A stretch of DNA of 64,000 nucleotides from Citricoccus sp. K5 (GTDB taxonomy: Bacteria; Actinomycetota; Actinomycetes; Actinomycetales; Micrococcaceae): the NCBI RefSeq assembly GCF_902506195.1, contig NZ_LR732817.1:947147-1011146 (forward strand), given 5' to 3'. The notes under the pieces are model-generated. The model saw nothing but the letters and a program-made list of their open reading frames with translations, ran no database searches and was not told the DNA's origin. Within the stretch, counting starts at the first letter, position 1. Every line of letters begins with the position of its first letter. A program made the translations under genes and the position numbers. Shown in pieces: positions 35,990-45,437 of the stretch.

Positions 35990-36027
35990 GCAGACCCTGA
36001 CCAGCGGGAACAGGTTATCCTGCACCC

Positions 36028-36939
36028 ATGACTGAGCGCTCGCAGAATCCTCGCACCAAGAAGGCCATCATTCCCGCTGCCGGACTGGGGACCCGGTTCC
36101 TGCCGGCCACGAAGGCCATGCCCAAGGAGATGCTCCCGGTGGTGGACAAGCCGGCCATCCAGTATGTGGTGGCCGAGGCCAAGGCCGCCGGCTTGAAGGA
36201 CCTGTTGATGATCACCGGCCGCAGCAAGCGTGCCCTGGAGGACCACTTCGACCGGGTTCCCGCCCTGGAGCGCAGCCTGGAGCTGAAGGGGGACTTCGGC
36301 AAGCTGGGCAAGATCCAGGAGGCCACCAACCTCGGCAATATCCACTACGTGCGTCAGAACGACGCCAAGGGCCTGGGCCACGCGGTGTGGTGCGCCAAGC
36401 AGCACGTGGGCCGCGAGCCGTTCGCCGTGCTGCTCGGTGACGATCTGATCGACGAGAAGGAGAACCTGCTGGAGCGCATGATCGACGTCCAACAGGAGAA
36501 GGGCGGCTCGGTCATCGCCCTCATGGAGGTCCCCCGCGAGAACATCTCCGCCTACGGGGTGGCCGAGGTCTCCACGGTGGAAGGGGGGCCAGAGGACGTG
36601 GTGCGTGTCACCGGGCTCGTGGAGAAGCCCCCGGTGGAGGAGGCCCCGTCCTCTCTGGCCGTGATCGGCCGCTATGTCCTGGACCCCGCGGTCTTCGACA
36701 TCCTGGAGCGCACGGAGCCCGGACGCGGCAATGAGATCCAGCTGACCGACGCCCTGCAGGTCCTGGCCGAGGGGCAGGGAGAGGGCTTCGGTGTGCACGC
36801 CGTGGTGTTCAGTGGCAAGCGCTATGACACGGGTGACAAGCTGAGCTACCTGAAGGCCGTGATCGAACTGGCCAGCGCCCGCGAGGACCTCGGCCCGGCC
36901 CTGCGTCCCTGGCTCAAGGAGTTCGTCGCGGAGCTCTGA
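36028..36939 (+). CDS. galU: UTP--glucose-1-phosphate uridylyltransferase
   Basis: Makes UDP-glucose from UTP and glucose-1-phosphate. The 303-residue protein has AAGLGTRFLPATKAMPKEML near residue 14, DKPAIQYVVAEA, LLGDDLID and a C-terminal GKRYDTGDKLSYLKA. UDP-glucose is the likely precursor for the UDP-glucose dehydrogenase at 15721 and for the glucosyl residues of the polysaccharide locus at 41-59 kb. TATCCT (36016-36021) lies exactly six bases before the ATG, so translation is probably leaderless. Confidence 0.96.
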   Translation: MTERSQNPRTKKAIIPAAGLGTRFLPATKAMPKEMLPVVDKPAIQYVVAEAKAAGLKDLLMITGRSKRALEDHFDRVPALERSLELKGDFGKLGKIQEATNLGNIHYVRQNDAKGLGHAVWCAKQHVGREPFAVLLGDDLIDEKENLLERMIDVQQEKGGSVIALMEVPRENISAYGVAEVSTVEGGPEDVVRVTGLVEKPPVEEAPSSLAVIGRYVLDPAVFDILERTEPGRGNEIQLTDALQVLAEGQGEGFGVHAVVFSGKRYDTGDKLSYLKAVIELASAREDLGPALRPWLKEFVAEL

Positions 36940-36995
36940 GCGGAACGGCCTCTGCTCCACCCGGCGGGTCATTTGGAGCGGCGGAGCGGAGCGGC

Positions 36996-37107
36996 TAGAC
37001 TGGTGAGTCGGTCCTGAGGGTTCTGCCCTGCCTGGATCCCCGAGTACGGTGGAAACCGCGCGCAGGGATCCGTACCGCCACCACCGCCCGCTGAGGAAGG
37101 AATGCTG
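36996..37107 (+). promoter_or_regulatory. Promoter and leader of the DUF177-rpmF-rnc-mutM operon
   Basis: TAGACT at 36996-37001 is the best -10 box. It leaves a leader of about 100 nt before the DUF177 gene. The leader contains GTACGG and CCGTAC arms (about 37041 and 37071) that could form a stem. No recognised riboswitch was identified. AGGAAGGA at 37094-37101 is the ribosome-binding site. Confidence 0.45.
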
Positions 37108-37716
37108 ATGTCCGCGTCATCGTCCCCGACCGTAGCCGGTGCAGCTGACAGGTGGGTGGTCTCCGTCAAGGACCTGGTGCGCAGTCCGGGGTCCATGAGG
37201 ACCCTGGAGGAGCAGTGGCCAGCCCCCGAGGCACTGTCCACTCCGCTCATCGGCATCCCGGCTGGTTCAGCCGTGGACGTCGACCTGCGTCTGGAGTCGG
37301 TCCACGAAGGCATCCTGATCACCGGTGAGGCTCACGCCGAGCTGGTGGGAGAGTGCAGTCGTTGCCTGGACCCGATCCAGGACGGGATCACCGTTGACCT
37401 GCAGGAGCTGTTCCTCGCGTCCGCCCCGGAGGGTGGGAGCGACGAAGAGCGCCTGGTGGTTCATGAGACGGTGGATCTGGAGCCAGTCCTCCGGGACGCC
37501 GTGGTCACGGCCTTGCCCTTCCAGCCGGTCTGCCGGCCGGGATGTCAGGGCCTGTGCTCCGAATGCGGCATCCGACTGGAGGACGCACCGGACGACCACG
37601 TCCACGAACAGCTGGATCCACGCTGGGCGGCCTTGGCCGAACTGACGAAGACCTCCGAGTCCGGCACCGCCGGCCCGGAGGCGAAGACCTCATCCGACGA
37701 GACAGAAGAGAGATAG
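37108..37716 (+). CDS. DUF177 family protein (YceD-like)
   Basis: Conserved partner of rpmF. In bacteria and plants the family is tied to 23S rRNA maturation or ribosome assembly, though the exact activity is not settled. The 202-residue protein has a conserved first part ([15 protein letters not shown]), a CSRCLDPI pair of cysteines, and [16 protein letters not shown] near residue 141, a probable zinc-binding cluster. It ends in a Ser/Thr/Glu-rich tail. ATG 37108 is chosen because AGGAAGGA lies six bases upstream; ATG 37102 is too close. rpmF follows after two bases. Confidence 0.92.
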   Translation: MSASSSPTVAGAADRWVVSVKDLVRSPGSMRTLEEQWPAPEALSTPLIGIPAGSAVDVDLRLESVHEGILITGEAHAELVGECSRCLDPIQDGITVDLQELFLASAPEGGSDEERLVVHETVDLEPVLRDAVVTALPFQPVCRPGCQGLCSECGIRLEDAPDDHVHEQLDPRWAALAELTKTSESGTAGPEAKTSSDETEER

Positions 37717-37718
37717 CC

Positions 37719-37922
37719 GTGGCAGTCCCGAAGCGGAAGATGTCCCGTTCCAACACCCGTGCCCGCCGCTCCCAGTGGAAGGCCACCGTGCCCCCGCTGG
37801 TGAAGTCCGTGGAAAACGGCCGCGTCACCTACCGCCTGCCGCACCAGGCCCAGGTCGTGACCGATTCCGCCGGTACGCCGTTGTTCATGGAATACAAGGG
37901 CCGCAAGGTCGCCGACGCCTGA
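37719..37922 (+). CDS. rpmF: 50S ribosomal protein L32
   Basis: Small basic ribosomal protein (67 residues) with the characteristic [20 protein letters not shown] start. The later part lacks the paired cysteines of the zinc-binding form, so it is the zinc-independent (C-) type. The GTG start at 37719 follows the DUF177 stop codon by two bases. Presence with DUF177 and rnc marks a ribosome and RNA-processing operon. Confidence 0.97.
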   Translation: MAVPKRKMSRSNTRARRSQWKATVPPLVKSVENGRVTYRLPHQAQVVTDSAGTPLFMEYKGRKVADA

Positions 37923-37929
37923 GGTGCCC

Positions 37930-38721
37930 ATGGCGCCACGGAAGTCGGTCCAGGCGTCCGGACAGCAGTCCGGGCGGCGCCGGCCGGTCCAGCTGGACCG
38001 GCCGATAACTGAAGACCTGCTCAAGCGTCTCGGGGTCGTCATCGGCCCCGAGACGCTTGTGCTTGCCCTGACGCACCGCTCCTACTCCTATGAGCAGGGT
38101 GGGCTGCCCACCAACGAGCGCCTCGAGTTCCTCGGCGACTCGGTGCTCGGCTTCGTGGTGACCGACCACCTCTACCGCACCTACCCGGATCTCGCCGAGG
38201 GGGACCTGGCGAAGATGCGTGCCGCCGTCGTCTCCACCCGCGCCCTCGCCTCCGTGGCCCGCACCATCGGCGTCGGTCCAGCCGTGCTGCTCGGAGAGGG
38301 CGAACGGCGAACCCGCGGTGCGGACAAGGACTCCATCCTGGCGGACACGATGGAAGCGCTCATCGGCGCCACCTACATGGACCAGGGCCTGCCCGCCGCC
38401 CATGACCTCGTCCACCGGCTGGTCATCCCCCTGCTTGCGGACAAGCTTGCCATGGGTGCCGGCACCGACTGGAAGACCTATATCCAGGAGGCAGCTGCGA
38501 ACGGTGGCCTCGGTCCCATCGAGTACCGGATGGAATCCGCCGGGCCGGACCATGACAAGGTGTTCACCGCCACCCTGGTGGTGGGCGGCACGCCCTACGC
38601 CACCGGCACCGGTCCCTCCAAGAAGGAGGCCGAACGCCAGGCCGCGGCCCATTCCTGGGACCGGATCTCGGCTGCTGCCCAGGGGGCTGCCGCCGGTACC
38701 GAGGCACCCGCCGGTGCCTGA
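37930..38721 (+). CDS. rnc: Ribonuclease III
   Basis: Double-strand-specific endonuclease that matures rRNA and cleaves structured RNAs. The 263-residue protein has a catalytic domain with the signature [20 protein letters not shown] near residue 65 and acidic residues in [18 protein letters not shown], then a double-stranded RNA-binding domain from about residue 175 ([20 protein letters not shown]). ATG 37930 has a nearby GAGGTG. GTG 37924 is the alternative. The stop codon overlaps the start of mutM by eight bases. Confidence 0.96.
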   Translation: MAPRKSVQASGQQSGRRRPVQLDRPITEDLLKRLGVVIGPETLVLALTHRSYSYEQGGLPTNERLEFLGDSVLGFVVTDHLYRTYPDLAEGDLAKMRAAVVSTRALASVARTIGVGPAVLLGEGERRTRGADKDSILADTMEALIGATYMDQGLPAAHDLVHRLVIPLLADKLAMGAGTDWKTYIQEAAANGGLGPIEYRMESAGPDHDKVFTATLVVGGTPYATGTGPSKKEAERQAAAHSWDRISAAAQGAAAGTEAPAGA

Positions 38722-39685
38722 ACTGCCCGAGGTGGAGGTCGTCCGCCGGGGGCTCGAGACCTGGGCCGCCGGACGGCCGGTCTCCGGTGTCGAGGTGGTC
38801 GAGCCGCGCTCCACCCGCAGGCACGACGGCGGCGCGGTCGCCTTCGAATCCCAGCTGCCCGGACTGCGGCTGGCGGCACCGGAGCGGCGCGGCAAATACC
38901 TGTGGGTTCCGCTGGCGGCCGCCGGCTCGCCGCCTGATCGGGCGCTCGTGGCACATCTGGGCATGAGCGGTCAGCTCCTCGTGAACTCCCCTGGGGACCC
39001 GGACCCGAGACACCTGCGCATCCGGATCCTGCTCGAGGGCGAGGGCGAGGGCGAGGGCGAGCGTGAAGGCGAAGGCGAAGGCGAAGGCGAAGGCGACGGC
39101 CGCGAGGCCGCACTGGAACTGCGCTTCGTGGATCAGCGCATCTTCGGCGGGCTGTTCATGGATGCCCTGGTGCCGGCGTCGGACCGTCCGGACCAGCTGG
39201 TGCCCGCCTCGGTGGCCCATATCGCCCGCGACCCCCTGGACCCCTACTTCGATCCGGACGCCGTGTACCAGCGGTTCCGCCGCCGCAGGACCGGTGTCAA
39301 GCGGGCGCTGCTGGACCAGGGCCTGGTCTCCGGTATCGGCAACATCTATGCGGATGAGGCCCTGTGGCAGGCGCGTCTGCACTATGCCCGTCCCACCGAG
39401 ACCCTGAACCGCAGTGAGTCGGGGCGCCTGTTGGAGGCGGTGCACGCGGTGATGGTGCAGGCCCTCGCCCAGGGTGGTACGAGCTTCGACTCCCTCTACG
39501 TCAATGTCAACGGAGAGTCGGGCTACTTCGACCGCTCCCTCAACGTCTACGGCCAGGCCGGCCGGCCCTGCCCGCGCTGTGCGGCCGAGGGGCATCAGAG
39601 CCCGATCGTGAAGGATCGGTTCATGAACCGTTCCTCGGCCTACTGTCCGCGGTGCCAGCCGGTGCCGCGCCGCGCCCGTTGGTAG
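38714..39685 (+). CDS. mutM: Formamidopyrimidine-DNA glycosylase
   Basis: Removes 8-oxoguanine and other oxidised purines from DNA and cleaves the abasic site. After Met removal the catalytic proline starts [23 protein letters not shown] and [10 protein letters not shown] match the family, and the C-terminal zinc finger CPRC...CPRC is intact. GTG 38714 is the only start that places proline at position 2. The protein (323 residues) is longer than usual because of a low-complexity insert at residues 108-129 made of Glu-Gly dipeptides between two strands of the N-terminal domain. Confidence 0.96.
   Translation: MPELPEVEVVRRGLETWAAGRPVSGVEVVEPRSTRRHDGGAVAFESQLPGLRLAAPERRGKYLWVPLAAAGSPPDRALVAHLGMSGQLLVNSPGDPDPRHLRIRILLEGEGEGEGEREGEGEGEGEGDGREAALELRFVDQRIFGGLFMDALVPASDRPDQLVPASVAHIARDPLDPYFDPDAVYQRFRRRRTGVKRALLDQGLVSGIGNIYADEALWQARLHYARPTETLNRSESGRLLEAVHAVMVQALAQGGTSFDSLYVNVNGESGYFDRSLNVYGQAGRPCPRCAAEGHQSPIVKDRFMNRSSAYCPRCQPVPRRARW
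39035..39100. repeat. Hexanucleotide repeat tract in mutM
   Basis: Eleven in-frame 6-bp units: four GAGGGC, one GAGCGT, five GAAGGC and one GACGGC. They encode mostly Glu-Gly pairs. The tract is in a DNA-repair gene and can gain or lose units without frameshift. Confidence 0.95.
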
Positions 39686-39725
39686 CGTCCGGCACGGCAG
39701 GATCGGCCGCCGCACCGTGGCGGTC

Positions 39726-39731
39726 TAGGAT
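39726..39731 (+). promoter_or_regulatory. -10 box upstream of the second LCP gene
   Basis: TAGGAT lies 35 bp before the TTG chosen as start of the LCP gene and 40 bp after the mutM stop codon. It separates the polysaccharide locus from the ribosome/repair operon. Confidence 0.45.
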
Positions 39732-39766
39732 GATGTGGAACTTTGACGTGTCGATGGGAACCCCTT

Positions 39767-41044
39767 TTGTCTCACCTTGAGAACAACGACTATCTGCCGC
39801 GCCGCTCGAGTGGCCGGGCACGGCGGCGGCGCCATACCGTCCGCAACGCCTTCATCGTGGTCGCCGCACTGCTGGTGGTCGTGCTCGTGTTCGTCGGCAT
39901 CTACGTGAGCTCCATCGCCTCGACCTTCAATGACAAGCGCCAGACAGTGGACGCAGGCATCGCCACCTCCGAGGCCACCACGGACGGCGCCCTGAACGTC
40001 CTGGTCATGGGATCGGACTCCCGTGGCGAGGGCATGGACACCGCCGAGAACAAGGGTGAGGAGGGCGAACGCTCAGACACCCTCATGCTTGTGCACATCC
40101 CCGAGGACCGGCAGAACGTCTACGTCATGTCGATCGTGCGTGACCTGTGGGTGGAGATCCCCGGCCACGGCGAACGCAAGGTCAATGCCGCGCTCGGGCT
40201 CGGCGGATACCCGTTGGTGACCGCGACGGTGGAGAACATGCTGGGCGTGAACATCGATCACCTGGCGGTGATCGACTTCGAGGGATTCAACGGGCTGACC
40301 AGCGCGCTCGGCGGCGTCCAGGTCTGCAACCCGCAGTCCTTCTCCTCAGGACAGGTCAATCCGTCCTTCTTCCCCCGCGGCGAGATCCTGCTGGAGGGCT
40401 CTGACGCCCTGCGTTACGTCCGGGAACGCAAAGCCTTCCTGGGCGGTGACTTCGAGCGAGTGGCCAACCAACAGCGCTTCGTCTCGGCGATGGTGGACCA
40501 GATCCTCACGGTGGACACCCTGGCCAATCCCCAGAAGCTGATGGGCGTCGTCAACAGCATCGTCCCCTTCATCACAGTGGACGACGGTTTGGACGCGGCG
40601 ACGATTGCCGGTTACGGCCTCCAGCTCAACGGCATCCGTACCAACGACATCAAGACCTTCACGGTTCCCCACGGCGATCCGGCGGAGGGCCCCGGCGGGG
40701 CCTCGATCGTGCTCCAGGATGAAGCCGCGGTCGAACAATTGAGGGAGGCCCTCCAAGCCGATGACCTTGACGGCTACCTTTCGGGTGACGAGGCCGCTGG
40801 GGGAGATACTGCAGAAGGCACCGGCGGCGGGGCCACCGACTCGGCCACCGACGGCGGTGGCACGCCGGACACCTCGGCAGACGCCTCCGGTGAGCCTTCT
40901 GGTCCGCCCACGGGTTCGGACCCCGCCGGTACCGGTCTCAACGATGGTGAGGACGCCACCAGCCCGGCCAGTGGCAGTGCCAGCGACTCTGAGGGCGCCT
41001 CCAGCGAGGCTGCTGCGCCCGTTGCGGTCTGTGCCGGGGCCTGA
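39767..41044 (+). CDS. LytR-CpsA-Psr (LCP) family glycopolymer ligase, second copy
   Basis: Second LCP protein of the window, 425 residues. A basic cytoplasmic tail (RRSSGRARRRRH) leads to one membrane helix (about residues 27-50). The LCP domain has LVMGSDSRGEGMDTAE, the conserved RSDTLMLVHIPEDR, the MSIVRDLWVEIPGHGERKVN segment and LRYVRERKAFLGGDFERVANQ. The last 85 residues are a Ser/Thr/Gly/Asp-rich extracellular tail absent from the LCP protein at 27719. The start is uncertain: TTG 39767 (LSHLENNDYLPRR) is preferred, and TTG 39743 is in frame. It heads the polysaccharide locus, followed after three bases by a glycosyltransferase. Confidence 0.9.
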   Translation: MSHLENNDYLPRRSSGRARRRRHTVRNAFIVVAALLVVVLVFVGIYVSSIASTFNDKRQTVDAGIATSEATTDGALNVLVMGSDSRGEGMDTAENKGEEGERSDTLMLVHIPEDRQNVYVMSIVRDLWVEIPGHGERKVNAALGLGGYPLVTATVENMLGVNIDHLAVIDFEGFNGLTSALGGVQVCNPQSFSSGQVNPSFFPRGEILLEGSDALRYVRERKAFLGGDFERVANQQRFVSAMVDQILTVDTLANPQKLMGVVNSIVPFITVDDGLDAATIAGYGLQLNGIRTNDIKTFTVPHGDPAEGPGGASIVLQDEAAVEQLREALQADDLDGYLSGDEAAGGDTAEGTGGGATDSATDGGGTPDTSADASGEPSGPPTGSDPAGTGLNDGEDATSPASGSASDSEGASSEAAAPVAVCAGA

Positions 41045-41047
41045 GTC

Positions 41048-42280
41048 ATGCGCGTCCAGCTGATCACGCACTCCTACCTGCCTGAACGGACGCCGCCCCA
41101 GCGGCGTTGGGCCGCGTTCGTCGAGGCTTTCCGCGACGCCGGTTGGGACGTGGACGTGGTGGCACCGTCGGCCGACCCGGGGCAGATGCCCGTTCCAGTA
41201 GATGCGACTCATGGGCTCGGGGCCGCCGACCGCCTCGGGCCGCATGGCGAGCGGATCCTGCGGACCCCGCGGTTGCCTGTCTTCGGCGGGTCCCGTGACG
41301 GACGCTTCCTGGGGCACATCGTCCATGCCCTGATCGCGATCCCCGTGGGACTGCGCGCGGACCGGCCTGATGTGATGGTGATCACCGTACCCGCCCTGCC
41401 GACTGTCGTCACCGGATGGGTCCTGTCCCGACTTCGCCGGGTCCCCCTGATCGTCGAGATGCGTGATGCATGGCCGGACCTGGCCCGGGAGTCTGGGGTG
41501 TCGGTGGGAGTCCTGAGCAGGCTCATGGAAGTCCTCGTCACGGGAACTCATCGTGCGTCCAACCTGGTCGTCACGGTCACCGAGGGCTTCGCGGAACGGC
41601 TGATGGAGCGAGGCATTGCTCCGGTCGTGGTCGTCGGCAATGGTGTGCCGATGGCGGCCATCCAACCTGTGCCCGCGCGGGAACGGGGCGCCGGGGAGCT
41701 GCATGTCCTGTATCTCGGAAACCACGGTGAGAGTCAAGGGCTGGAGACCGTCATCCGCGCCGCCGCCCTGGTGCAGGACGGTCCGGAGCGGATCACCGTG
41801 CGCCTGGTCGGATCCGGGACCCACCGGGAAGGCCTGGCTGCTCTGAACGAATCACTGGGCCGCCCCGTGGAGATGAGAGAGCCGGTGCACGGTGGGGCCC
41901 TCAGAGACGAGTATGCGTGGGCGGACACCTGCCTGGTGGCCCTGCGTCCGGACTGGCCCAGCTTCGAATGGACCATTCCGTCCAAGACCTATGAGCTGCT
42001 CGCGGTTGGCCGGCACATCACCGCTGTCGTGACGGGTGAGGCCGCCCGAGTACTGGAGGAATCCGGTGCGGCCGACATGGCGGCCGCCGAGCCGCACGCA
42101 CTGGCCGACCTCTGGCGCCGGCTCGCGCGGCGGGCCGAAGCCACGATGGTGGACGACCGCGGCCGGGACTGGGTCCGCGAACACGCCGACCTCCCCAAGC
42201 TCGGGCGGCGCTTCGTGGGACTTGCCAGGGACACCGTGCTTCGGCGCGCAGGTCACACCACGGCCTATAATCGCCACTGA
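41048..42280 (+). CDS. Glycosyltransferase family 4 (WbuB-like)
   Basis: A GT-B retaining glycosyltransferase of 410 residues, probably cytoplasmic or membrane-associated, that adds one sugar to a lipid-linked polysaccharide. The N-terminal half has HSYLPERTPPQRRWAAFVEA and the acceptor-side VEMRDAWPDLARESG. The C-terminal Rossmann domain has LHVLYLGNHGESQGLETVI and a variant of the nucleotide-sugar region in SFEWTIPSKTYELLAVGRHI. Donor and acceptor cannot be read. It follows the LCP gene by three bases and probably shares its transcript. WecC starts 107 bp downstream with its own leader. Confidence 0.85.
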   Translation: MRVQLITHSYLPERTPPQRRWAAFVEAFRDAGWDVDVVAPSADPGQMPVPVDATHGLGAADRLGPHGERILRTPRLPVFGGSRDGRFLGHIVHALIAIPVGLRADRPDVMVITVPALPTVVTGWVLSRLRRVPLIVEMRDAWPDLARESGVSVGVLSRLMEVLVTGTHRASNLVVTVTEGFAERLMERGIAPVVVVGNGVPMAAIQPVPARERGAGELHVLYLGNHGESQGLETVIRAAALVQDGPERITVRLVGSGTHREGLAALNESLGRPVEMREPVHGGALRDEYAWADTCLVALRPDWPSFEWTIPSKTYELLAVGRHITAVVTGEAARVLEESGAADMAAAEPHALADLWRRLARRAEATMVDDRGRDWVREHADLPKLGRRFVGLARDTVLRRAGHTTAYNRH

Positions 42281-42387
42281 CCGACTTGCGAGCGGTCGTT
42301 GACCCCCGATGCGACGGTCGCCGTTTTCCTTCGGTATCGTGGCCGGGCCGACTGCCACTGGCACCATCGACTTAGAGGACATACTTC
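42281..42387 (+). promoter_or_regulatory. Intergenic region upstream of wecC
   Basis: TATCGT at 42335-42340 is a possible -10 box and AGAGGA (42374-42379) is the ribosome-binding site of wecC. No dyad or -35 box of note was seen. Confidence 0.35.
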
Positions 42388-43638
42388 ATGACTGACATTT
42401 CCAGCGTCGCCGTCATCGGCCTGGGTTACATCGGGTTGCCGACGGCGGCCATCCTTGCGGGGAACGGCATCCGTGTCCACGGAGTGGACGTCAACCAGCG
42501 CACGGTTGATGCGGTCAATGCCGGGACTGTCCCGTTCGTGGAGCCGGATCTGGACCAGTACGTGAACAAGTCCGTGACCGAGGGCCTGCTTTCGGCCTCC
42601 ACCGAGACCCCGACGGCGGACGCCTACATTGTGGCGGTTCCGACCCCCTTCCATGCTGACAAGTCCCCGGACCTGTCCTACATCGAGGCGGCGGGCCGGT
42701 CCCTGGCCCCGCAATTGCGCGGGTCCGAGCTGGTCATCCTCGAGTCGACCTCTCCTCCCGGGGCGACCGAGCGCCTGGCCGACGTGATCCATGAAGCGCG
42801 TCCGGACCTGGCCGAGGCCGGGACGCTACTGTTCGCGCACTGCCCGGAGCGCGTGCTCCCGGGCAAGGTCATGACCGAACTGGTGACCAATGACCGGATC
42901 GTCGGCGGGTCCAGCCCGAAGGCCGCGGACATCGCCAAAGGGCTGTACGAGACGTTCTGCCAGGGCGAGATCCTGTTGACGAACCTGCGGACTGCAGAGA
43001 TGGCCAAGCTCGTGGAGAACTCGTTCCGGGACGTGAACATCGCGTTCGCGAACGAGTTGTCCATGATCAGCCAAGAGCTGGACATCGATGTCTGGGAGCT
43101 GATCGAGTTGGCCAACCACCATCCCCGGGTGAACATCCTGCAGCCCGGTCCAGGCGTGGGCGGACACTGCATCGCGGTGGACCCCTGGTTCATCGTGGAC
43201 GCCGCCCCCTCGGCCGCACGGATCATCCGCAGTGCTCGCGAGATCAACGACTCCAAGCCGCAGTGGGTCATCGACCAGGTCAAGGCCAAGGCCTTCGACG
43301 TGCAGCAGGCGACCGGGCGGGCCCCCGTGGTCGCGGCCCTGGGGCTGGCGTTCAAGCCGAACATCGATGACCTGCGCGAGTCCCCGGCCCTGAATATCAC
43401 GGCGGAGATGGCCCGACAGTTCACCGGCAGCCGCATCCTGGCCGTGGAACCGCATGTGGAGGAGTTGCCGGCATCGCTGACCGGGCTGGACAACGTGGAG
43501 TTGGTGGCGCCGTCGACCGCGATCGAGCGGGCGGACATCGTGGTGCTGCTCGTGGACCACGACGCCTTCGCCGACCTCAAGCCACTGGCTGCCGGCAAGC
43601 ACGTGGTTGACACCCGGGGGCAGTGGCGCGAGCGGTGA
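42388..43638 (+). CDS. wecC: UDP-N-acetyl-D-mannosamine dehydrogenase
   Basis: Oxidises UDP-ManNAc to UDP-ManNAcA, using NAD. The 416-residue protein has AVIGLGYIGLPTAAILAGNG (Rossmann motif), ILESTSPPGATERLADVI, the catalytic-lysine helix AEMAKLVENSFRDVNIAFAN and the cysteine loop GPGVGGHCIAVDPWFIVDA, which matches WecC/EpsD-type enzymes rather than Ugd. The partner epimerase WecB is encoded at 62238-63398. Together they supply the sugar of Micrococcus-type teichuronic acid. The stop codon overlaps the start of the next gene by four bases. Confidence 0.93.
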   Translation: MTDISSVAVIGLGYIGLPTAAILAGNGIRVHGVDVNQRTVDAVNAGTVPFVEPDLDQYVNKSVTEGLLSASTETPTADAYIVAVPTPFHADKSPDLSYIEAAGRSLAPQLRGSELVILESTSPPGATERLADVIHEARPDLAEAGTLLFAHCPERVLPGKVMTELVTNDRIVGGSSPKAADIAKGLYETFCQGEILLTNLRTAEMAKLVENSFRDVNIAFANELSMISQELDIDVWELIELANHHPRVNILQPGPGVGGHCIAVDPWFIVDAAPSAARIIRSAREINDSKPQWVIDQVKAKAFDVQQATGRAPVVAALGLAFKPNIDDLRESPALNITAEMARQFTGSRILAVEPHVEELPASLTGLDNVELVAPSTAIERADIVVLLVDHDAFADLKPLAAGKHVVDTRGQWRER

Positions 43639-45437
43639 CCCGGGCAGGCGCCGGTGATACCGGCAGAACGCCTTGGTTCACGAACTCCCTGCTGACGCTC
43701 CAGACGGTCCGGGGGGAACTGGTCCAGGACCCGGTGCAGTTCGCCCTCCAGCTCTCTCGCCGGTTGCCGAACGCCGTCTCCACGCCCCTCGCGCGTCTGC
43801 TGACGCGGGCCGGAGGGCTGGGCCACGGGGTGCCGGCCGCCGTCGGGCACCAGATCCTCGGCGACGACGCCGCCGCTCGCCGTGCCGGCGGCAGTGGGGG
43901 CACGGTCCCCGGTCCGCGCACACGGCCCTTGCTGGCGACGGCGGCCCTCGGCTCGGGTGACGAGTCCGCGGCCGAGCAGTGGCTGGACCGAGTCCCGGCG
44001 GCCGATCGCGGCGCGTCCTGGCAGGCGGCCGCGGCGCGCCTGGCCCTGTACCGCGGTGACCTCTCCGGCGCGGTCGCCCGCGCGCGGACTGATCCACGGA
44101 CAGTTGGCCTGGCCCGGCGGCTCGAGGCCGAGCAGCGGGTGCTGCTCGGATACCGGCCCGATCCGGGTCCGGTGCGGCAAGGCCCGGCCGTGGGCGGGCG
44201 CGTCCTGCATGTGCTGAACTCCTCGTTGCCGCACACCGCGTCCGGCTATGCTCAACGCAGCCATGGTGTGTTGACGGCCCTGGCCTCGGCCGGCTTCGAC
44301 AACCACGCGGTCACCCGGCCCGGGTATCCCGTGGAGGTCGGCATCCCGTGGGCACGTCGGCGCGACGTGGTGGACGGGATCACCTACACACGCCTGTTGC
44401 CGAACCGTCTGGCCGCCGACGCCGTCGGGAGGCTGGACCAGTACGCCAGACTTCTCTCGGCCGAGGTGGAGCGACTGCGCCCCGCCGCCCTGCACACCAC
44501 TACCCACTTCACCAACGCCCTCGTGGTCCGATCCGTGGCCGAGGCACACGGACTGCCGTGGGTCTACGAGGTCCGCGGCCAACGGGCGGACAGCTGGGCC
44601 GCCACCCGGGCCGCGGCGGCGAGGGAGTCGGAGTACTACCGGGGCTTCTCCGAGCGCGAGGCCGAGCTGTCCCGGGACGCCGACGCCGTGGTGACCCTTG
44701 GCGAGAACATGCGGGGCGTGCTCGAGTGGAACGGCGTGGATCCCAGGCGCCTGTACGTGTGCCCCAACGCGGTGGCCGGCGCCTTCCTGCCGGCACCGCC
44801 GTCCCGCGAGGAGGCCCGGGCCCACCTCGGGCTCGACGCCGCCGACCTGGTGGTCGGGACCGTCTCGAGCGTGGTCGACTACGAGGGCCTGGACCTGCTG
44901 GTGCAGGCCGTGGCCCGCCTGGCGCCCCGATACCCCCGGCTGAGGCTGCGGATCGTGGGCGACGGCGTCGCGTTGCCCGGACTGCGTCTGCTCGCGGCCC
45001 AGCTGGGCATCGCCGAGCGCTGCCAGTTCACCGGCCGGGTGACCAGCGCCGAGGCGCGCTGGAACCATGCCGCCCTGGACGTCTTCGTGGTGCCGCGCCG
45101 GGACCTGCCTGTCACACGCAGCGTCACCCCCATGAAGTCCGTCGAGGCCTCGGCCTCGGCCCGGCCCGTGGTCGCGGCCGACCTGCCCGCCCTGGCCGAG
45201 CTCGTCGAGGACGGCGTGACCGGTCGCCTGGTGGCGCCGGACGACGTCGGGGACCTGGCGGCGACGCTGGTAGGTCTCCTCGATGATCCGGCGCTGCGCC
45301 GACGCCTCGGGGACGCCGGGCGCCGCTGGGCGCTGTCCACCCGGACGTGGGAGGGCAACGCCGCGACCTACACTCGAATGTATGCCGACCTGGGAGTCGG
45401 CCCGACCGAAGGGAACGCCACGAGCCGTGAATCCTGA
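43635..45437 (+). CDS. Glycosyltransferase family 4 with helical N-terminal extension
   Basis: Likely polysaccharide glycosyltransferase of 600 residues. The first 190 residues are Ala/Arg-rich and helical, of unknown role. The GT-B part starts at RVLHVLNSSLPHTASGYAQR near residue 193. ALHTTTHFTNALVVRSVAEA, LPWVYEVRGQRADSW and VVTLGENMRGVLEW follow, then the donor-binding TRSVTPMKSVEASASARPVV in the C-terminal Rossmann domain. The GTG at 43635 overlaps the wecC stop codon; GTG 43623 is the alternative. The end overlaps the following glycosyltransferase by 11 bp. Confidence 0.85.
   Translation: MTRAGAGDTGRTPWFTNSLLTLQTVRGELVQDPVQFALQLSRRLPNAVSTPLARLLTRAGGLGHGVPAAVGHQILGDDAAARRAGGSGGTVPGPRTRPLLATAALGSGDESAAEQWLDRVPAADRGASWQAAAARLALYRGDLSGAVARARTDPRTVGLARRLEAEQRVLLGYRPDPGPVRQGPAVGGRVLHVLNSSLPHTASGYAQRSHGVLTALASAGFDNHAVTRPGYPVEVGIPWARRRDVVDGITYTRLLPNRLAADAVGRLDQYARLLSAEVERLRPAALHTTTHFTNALVVRSVAEAHGLPWVYEVRGQRADSWAATRAAAARESEYYRGFSEREAELSRDADAVVTLGENMRGVLEWNGVDPRRLYVCPNAVAGAFLPAPPSREEARAHLGLDAADLVVGTVSSVVDYEGLDLLVQAVARLAPRYPRLRLRIVGDGVALPGLRLLAAQLGIAERCQFTGRVTSAEARWNHAALDVFVVPRRDLPVTRSVTPMKSVEASASARPVVAADLPALAELVEDGVTGRLVAPDDVGDLAATLVGLLDDPALRRRLGDAGRRWALSTRTWEGNAATYTRMYADLGVGPTEGNATSRES

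Noticed and set aside
38219-38713. N-terminal extension of mutM across rnc
   Set aside because: MutM must begin with Pro at position 2 (PELPEVE), which fixes the start at 38714.
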